Positions 30,138-34,473 of a stretch of DNA of 34,473 nt are shown piece by piece. The notes below the pieces were generated by a model. The model saw only the letters and a list, made by a program, of their open reading frames with translations, was not told where the DNA came from and made no database searches. Every line of letters starts with the position of its first letter. Within the stretch, counting starts at the first letter, position 1. Made by a program: the position numbers and the translations under genes. The DNA comes from Prorocentrum cordatum (taxonomy: Eukaryota > Sar > Dinophyceae > Prorocentrales > Prorocentraceae): NCBI GenBank assembly GCA_963575745.1, contig CAUYUJ010009399.1, positions 1-34,473 on the forward strand, in the 5' to 3' direction.

Positions 30138-31436
30138 ATGTCGGAGGGTGCCTCGGGGCTGGCCAGGCGGGCGTACTGGCTGTGTGCTAAGCGTGGCTGC
30201 GACGCTTGGAACTGGTGTGACAAGCGTTGGACGTGCAAGGTGTGCGGCACCAGTGCTCCCCCATGGACGAAGGAGTACCGCACCGACAGGGGCCCCCCGA
30301 GAGTGGACGCTGACGGGTTCGTTCAGCAACCCAGGGGAAGGGCTGAACAGCGGGCAGCGAGGCGCTCAGCCTCCCAGCGGGCCCTCTCGGGGAGCACCGC
30401 GCCCAGCAGCACCCCCAACAGCAGGGCAAGACGGGTGCGGCCTCGGGGAGAGGCCAAGACCCAGTGCGTGGAGCTGCGGGCGCAGCTCGTGGCGGCCAAG
30501 GAGCGCGTCGACAAGCTCCAGGAGGCCCTGGCGCTCGGGCTCTCGGCGGACTTCCAGCGGGAAGTGGAGGGCGCCCTCCAGCTGGGCAAGGACCAGGTCG
30601 CCGCCTGTGAGCTGGCCGTCCTGGAAGCCCAGAGGACGGACCGCCCTCCTCACTCGGTGCTCCACATCGAGGCCAACGCCATCCAGAAGGTCGAGCGCCA
30701 GCTGGCCGCGGCACGCACCAAGAAGGAGAAGCTCCAGCTGCAGGCGTCCGAGCTGCGCGAGCTCATCGCGGAGAAGCAGGAGCAGCTGTCGGCAGCCGAG
30801 TTGGGAGTGGATGAGGTCGCGGGGCAGATTGCAGAGCTGGAGGAGACCAGAGCCAAGGTCACGCAGCAGGCGATCCAGCGGGCCAACGCGGCCGTCGGTG
30901 GTGCTCCGAGCCCGCTTGGGGACGCCGTCCAAGGGCTGCTCACGCAGGTCGGCGCCCTTTCGGATCTCCTCAAGCTGCACGGGTCGGAGCTGCCCCCTCG
31001 GTTCTCCGAGATCGTCGGGATTCTCAACACGCAGAAGGAGGCGGTCGCCGAGGCGCTCAGGCCCCGCAGCAGCTCGGCCAGGACGCGTTGGGGCGACAGC
31101 GTCGGGGATGATGGCATCGCGTCCGAGGATGACGACATGCCGCTTGACGTCGTGGCCTCTGGGGGGCCAGCGGCCGCCCCGCCCGCGGCAGCCCCGCAGG
31201 CAGGGCCTACCGCGGCTGGGCCGCAAGGCCCGCGGGCCAGGTCAGTGGATGGGCCCCACGGCCCTGCAGCGGCCCGCGGCCAGCACGGGACGACCCTGGG
31301 CGCGTGGCCTCAGGTGGAGCCAGGCCTCGCTAAGGCCCTCGCCGAGCAGGGGGCGGCCCTCACGGACAGCGACCCCTTGGTGGCTGCGGCTGCTGTGGTT
31401 GCTCCTGCTGCTGGATACGGGCCGCGCCGTGGGTGA
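30138..31436 (+). CDS. Retroelement ORF1: RanBP2-like zinc finger and coiled-coil protein
   Basis: Starting at ATG 30138 (M-S-E-G-A-S), the protein has W-L-C-A-K-R-G-C-D-A-W-N near residues 14-25, then C-K-V-C. This fits the RanBP2 zinc-finger pattern W-x-C-x4-C-x3-N-...-C-x2-C with one extra residue. Residues about 115-260 are rich in Glu, Lys, Gln and Leu with heptad spacing, suggesting a long coiled coil. The C-terminus is Ala/Pro/Gly-rich. This arrangement suits an RNA-binding, self-associating ORF1 protein of non-LTR elements, though I do not recognise the exact family. The frame is also open upstream to 30069 without an obvious better ATG. The first ATG after the leader (29986) is in the other frame, so how ORF1 is initiated is unclear. 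Confidence 0.7.
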   Translation: MSEGASGLARRAYWLCAKRGCDAWNWCDKRWTCKVCGTSAPPWTKEYRTDRGPPRVDADGFVQQPRGRAEQRAARRSASQRALSGSTAPSSTPNSRARRVRPRGEAKTQCVELRAQLVAAKERVDKLQEALALGLSADFQREVEGALQLGKDQVAACELAVLEAQRTDRPPHSVLHIEANAIQKVERQLAAARTKKEKLQLQASELRELIAEKQEQLSAAELGVDEVAGQIAELEETRAKVTQQAIQRANAAVGGAPSPLGDAVQGLLTQVGALSDLLKLHGSELPPRFSEIVGILNTQKEAVAEALRPRSSSARTRWGDSVGDDGIASEDDDMPLDVVASGGPAAAPPAAAPQAGPTAAGPQGPRARSVDGPHGPAAARGQHGTTLGAWPQVEPGLAKALAEQGAALTDSDPLVAAAAVVAPAAGYGPRRG

Positions 31437-33489
31437 CGCGAGAACGTCGGAGTGGGCACTTTCCTCCGCCGACCTCGTCGTCTGGGACAGCGGAGCGCCC
31501 TTCCCGTGGGACGTGCGAGGGCCCAGCTGCTGGGACAGGTGGAGGAGGCACCGTGCTGGCCGCTGGCGCGCCCGCGGCCCTCGCAGGAGGCGGGCGGCGC
31601 CGAGCACCCTTGCCCGAAGTAGCCAGCTGGCGCGGTCGGGAACACCGAGGTGGCCCCCCGACGGCCAGTCAGGGGACGTGAGCGGTGGGATTCAGCCCCA
31701 CGACGTCGCAGCTCGCGGCCCCGATGGTGATGGGCAGGGGCACCCCCCGCTGGCAACCAGAGGAGTCGAGGGGCGGCCACCTCCTCAGCGGCGGTCACCT
31801 CCCGTGCTGGCCAGTCGCCCGCCGACGCCGCTGAGGAGCGCTGGAACGCGGGGTCAGGTCCCCCCTCCAGTCCTGGTGGGGGCGGAGGGTCCCGCGACCA
31901 GGGGCGCGGCGGGCCCGGTGTCGGGCGCTGGCCAACGCGCGGTCCACGTGGCAGCCGTCATCGGCAAGGCGCCGATGGGTGACAGGGCAGGAGGCCAACA
32001 GCTCAGGGCTGGCCTCGTCTTGCTCGGCTGCAACGGCCACGCGTGGAGCAGGTGTATTTGGGGCATTGAAGCTTTCTTCAAGACGTGCAGCTACTGGCCC
32101 GACGTGGTGGTGCTCCAGGAGAAGAGGCTCCCGCATGAGCGCCCGCCCATGATGGCGGCTCAGGGCCGCGGCCTGGGAGACGTTGCCTTTCCCCCCGAGG
32201 CAGAGCTGTCGGACAGGCAGGGGCCCCAGGCGACCTCAGACGGGGCGGCGATCCTGGTGCGAGACGGCTTGCAGGCCGACGAGTCGGCGTCCTCGCTGCC
32301 CTCGGCCTTGCGGCACCGCCCCAGCTGTGTGGAGGCGACGGGCTTCTCTGCCGACATCCCGTGGGTCCTCATAGCCTACTTCAACATGGAGGATGAGTCC
32401 CTTGAGGTGTTGGGATGGCAGTGGCGGCACGGGGACACGTCCTGGGACCCTCGGAGGCGATGTGCCTTGGCGAGGGCGGCGCCCCCCTCTACGACTGGCT
32501 CGTGGCTTCAGCCCAATGCCCATCTCGGGGAGGGGATCTACGCTTCGCTGGTCGTACACACGCTCAAGGTGACCATGGCTGCTGCTCACTGCATCGCCAG
32601 AGACGTGCTGGTTGGCAAGGCCATGGGAGCATACCTCCGCGGCAGCGGTCATGCCGAACGCTGGGCCAAGGCAGATGCGGAGCTGCACCGCGCCAGCGCG
32701 GTGGCCAGGTGCGGGCTCTTCGGCGCGATGGAGCTGGAGAGGGAGCTCTCAAGCTGGGCGGTAGCCTCCCTCATCTGGCAGGGGGTGGCCCTCGCCAAGT
32801 GTGGAGTCGGCGCAGCCGATCAGGAGCTGATGGCGTGCACCCACTGCGGGGCGACCGTGAGGCTTGGCGGGCGCACAGGCGCGGCGCCCGAGCTCTGGAG
32901 GAGCTATGCCCCTGCTCTGCGTGGCGCGGCCTGAGCCAGAGCATCCCTTCGCCAAGCGTCCGCGCCCAGCTTGAGCTGCAGGTTCGTCTGGATGGAGCGC
33001 GCACTGGACCCAGGCTCCGAGGGTCGGCCGAGACGATGGATGCTTACAGCAAGTGGATGGACCACGCGTCGCTACGTCACGCAGATCCTGTCCCATCCGC
33101 GCTTCGCCTTCGCCACCAGGCTGTCGGGCCGCGTGGGAGTACGGCCGAAGAGATGGCCGAGGAGGATCTTGCGAGCGGCCTGGTGGACTGGCATGCCTTC
33201 GAGGCGTGCCTACTTTCAGTGGCGCCACACGCTGACGCGGTCGCAGAGGATCGTGTCGGACTGCATGCGGCGTTACGACTATGTGTGCCTGAGGACGTGG
33301 CTGGCCGAGCTGCAGTGGGAAGGGCAGCCTCCGCCCATTGGCCCGCTCAGAGCGCTCCGAGCGCCTTCGGTGCCGTGGCATGCTGGGCGCAGAAGGCGAC
33401 GTAGAAGTGGTGAATGGTCAGCCGCGGCTGAGACGGCGAGCGAGGGCAGGCGCATGAGACGCCGCCGCGCTGTTGGTGACGAGGGGTAG
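31437..33489 (+). pseudogene. Retroelement ORF2: APE-like endonuclease and C-terminal zinc knuckle, no reverse transcriptase
   Basis: The frame is +1 relative to ORF1 and open from 29986. Recognisable sequence starts near 32010 with L-G-C-N-G-H-A-W (catalytic Asn region), then V-V-V-L-Q-E-K-R-L (catalytic Glu) and S-D-G-A-A-I-L-V. I-A-Y-F-N-M stands where active enzymes have G-D-F-N, so the key Asp is missing. The domain then shifts abruptly to an Ala-rich C-terminal region with C-T-H-C-G and, later, a conserved R-R-A-Y-F-Q-W-R-H-T-L-T-R-S-Q segment. TGA at 32932-32934 and small compensating indels follow; the same frame resumes and ends at TAG 33487-33489. The second copy (25721-27417) is open across this stop, so the stop is specific to this copy. 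Confidence 0.7.
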
Positions 33490-33784
33490 AGTTGCAGCAT
33501 CATCTTCTCCCTTTGTTGTTTCCGCCCCTCGTCACCCTTTTCCTTTCTGTGCGTGTGGCAGCACTTCTGCCCATTGTGCACTTGCAGCTTGGGGGCTTGC
33601 TGGGCGGGCGTGCCTGGCCCTGCCCCTGCTGCCTTCTTGATTTCTTAGAAATCGTGCGCTTCGCGCGTTTGGCGCTTCGCGCCCTCCCCTGCTGGGGCTC
33701 CTTTGGGGCCCCCAGGGCTGGCCCTTGAGGCCCTGGGGCCAATGGGCTCCGTGGGCCTCGGGCTTCCTGTAGCCTTCATAGGCC

Positions 33785-33808
33785 CCGCAGCCCACAGCCC
33801 ACAGCCCA
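33785..33808 (+). repeat. CAGCCCA heptamer at the element 3' end
   Basis: Three CAGCCCA units adjoin the target duplication here, against two in the other copy. Short 3' tandem repeats that vary in number are common ends of non-LTR elements lacking poly(A). Confidence 0.8.
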
Positions 33809-33821
33809 CACAGGAGCACGG
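33806..33821. repeat. Target-site duplication, 3' side of the full-length retroelement
   Basis: CCACACAGGAGCACGG, partner of 29946-29961. Its first bases overlap the terminal heptamer, consistent with microhomology between RNA end and target. Confidence 0.75.
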
Positions 33822-33825
33822 CAGA

Positions 33826-34170
33826 CCACCTCGATTTTTTGAGGATGTCTCGAGCGAAATGGCCGTGGTCTGCCGTGCACACGGGAGCACGGCAGACCAC
33901 CTGCTCATTTTCTGAGGACGTCCCGAGCGAAAACATCTTTTTTGACACAAAAGGTTCTAAAACACCTCTGTCGGCATCTCATTTTTTCGAGGATGTCTCG
34001 AGCGAAACGCTCATTTTTCATGCATAACAAAAATTTTTGATATTTTTCAACATCCCGATTTTTTGAGGATGTCTCGAGCGAAACCGTCATTTTTGACATA
34101 AGACGTCTTAAACGATAGCCTCCAACACCTCGATTTTTCGAGGATGTCTCGAGCGAAATGGCCATTTTGG
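33826..34170 (+). repeat. AT-richer block with hairpin modules, copy 2
   Basis: Nearly identical to 24480-24826, with the modules and T-rich spacers in the same order. The similarity stops at GGCCATTTTGG, after which the two flanks differ completely. Confidence 0.9.
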
Positions 34171-34171
34171 G

Positions 34172-34220
34172 AAATCCGCCAACGAACGGCGCCGTGCAGC
34201 CCCGCAACCCATAGATATAA

Positions 34221-34257
<37 letters not shown>

Positions 34258-34450
34258 CTCAAGGATTCAGCCAGAACGTCCCGCTTGCTTCTCGTACCTC
34301 GAAGACGCTTCCCGTCATCCGCCAATGAAAACCCCCGTGCAATCGCGCAACCCATAGATATAAAGATATATATATTTACTCAAGGATTCAGCCAGAACGT
34401 CCCGCTTGCTTCTCGTACCTCGAAGACGCTTCCCGTCATCCGCCAACGAG
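34172..34450. repeat. Tandem duplication with expandable (AT)n
   Basis: Two copies (about 34190-34325 and 34340-34447) share AACCCATAGATATAAAGATATAT, an AT tract, then ATTTACTCAAGG through CGCTTCCCGTCATCCGCCAA. The AT tract is about 36 bases in the first copy and about 10 in the second. Confidence 0.9.
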
Positions 34451-34473
34451 TTTCGGGATGGAGCCCGTACCCC

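Larger units (their letters stand above)
29962..33805 (+). mobile_element. Full-length satellite-inserted non-LTR-type retroelement
   Basis: The 3.84 kb element begins with the dinoflagellate spliced leader and has a short 5' leader. ORF1 carries a zinc finger and coiled coil; ORF2 is endonuclease-like. The 3' region is GC-rich and the end is a short (CAGCCCA)3 tandem instead of poly(A). No reverse transcriptase motif (such as YADD) was found in any frame. The flanks are 16-bp duplications within the 20-bp satellite. ORF1, coiled coil, APE-type endonuclease, 5' truncation of a sister copy and a tandem-repeat 3' end fit a non-LTR lineage. The missing reverse transcriptase makes this a probable non-autonomous derivative. 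Confidence 0.85.

Noticed and set aside
29986-32000. Taking the whole 982-codon frame as one real protein.
   Set aside because: In the first 1.9 kb the competing ORF1 frame has the zinc finger and coiled coil, while this frame reads as Arg/Ser/Pro-rich shadow sequence. Only the part from about 32010 shows a domain. The overlap is kept as a finding.

Overview
This window is nuclear DNA of a dinoflagellate. The strongest evidence is a near-exact dinoflagellate spliced leader (DinoSL) embedded in the DNA at 29962-29982. It is backed by GC-rich sequence, intron-like interruptions with non-canonical ends, and very high repeat content. No tRNA, rRNA or bacterial gene organisation was seen. The species cannot be named from the sequence.

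Layout. 1-3560: a partial ABCB-type ABC transporter exon on the minus strand (1023-2251), with a degenerate spliced-leader-like sequence just upstream (2346-2366), set between stretches of degenerate CCAAGATGG-rich repeats. 3561-9130: no gene I can support, plus a 0.4 kb TC microsatellite. 9130-10500: microsatellites, small tandem repeats, an old array of a 20-bp satellite and a T19 tract. 10655-23549: one large minus-strand Helitron-type gene. Its proposed exons join in frame over about 3,200 codons: a Cys-rich zinc-binding N-terminus, a DUF6570-like region, a Helitron Rep domain, a PIF1-type helicase and a C-terminal OTU-type cysteine protease. Two of its three proposed introns are filled with satellite DNA, the same array in opposite orientations, and short direct repeats mark the splice junctions.

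23765-34473 is a repeat cluster. It is built from a 20-bp satellite (TCTGCCGTGCTCCTGTGTGG), a 36-38-bp satellite (core TTGACGTGTTGCTGGTTTG), a hairpin-bearing module (GAGGATGTCTCGAGCGAAA) and two copies of a non-LTR-type retroelement. The full-length copy (29962-33805, plus strand) begins exactly with the DinoSL and carries ORF1 (RanBP2-like zinc finger plus coiled coil) and an endonuclease-like ORF2 with no reverse transcriptase. The second copy (25721-27417, minus strand) is 5'-truncated.

Main discovery candidate. Both retroelement copies are flanked by 16-bp target-site duplications at the identical position and orientation within the 20-bp satellite unit. This looks like a site-specific, satellite-targeting retroelement that moves as a trans-spliced mRNA and depends on reverse transcriptase from elsewhere. 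The second candidate is the Helitron-OTU gene whose introns appear to be made of satellite insertions.
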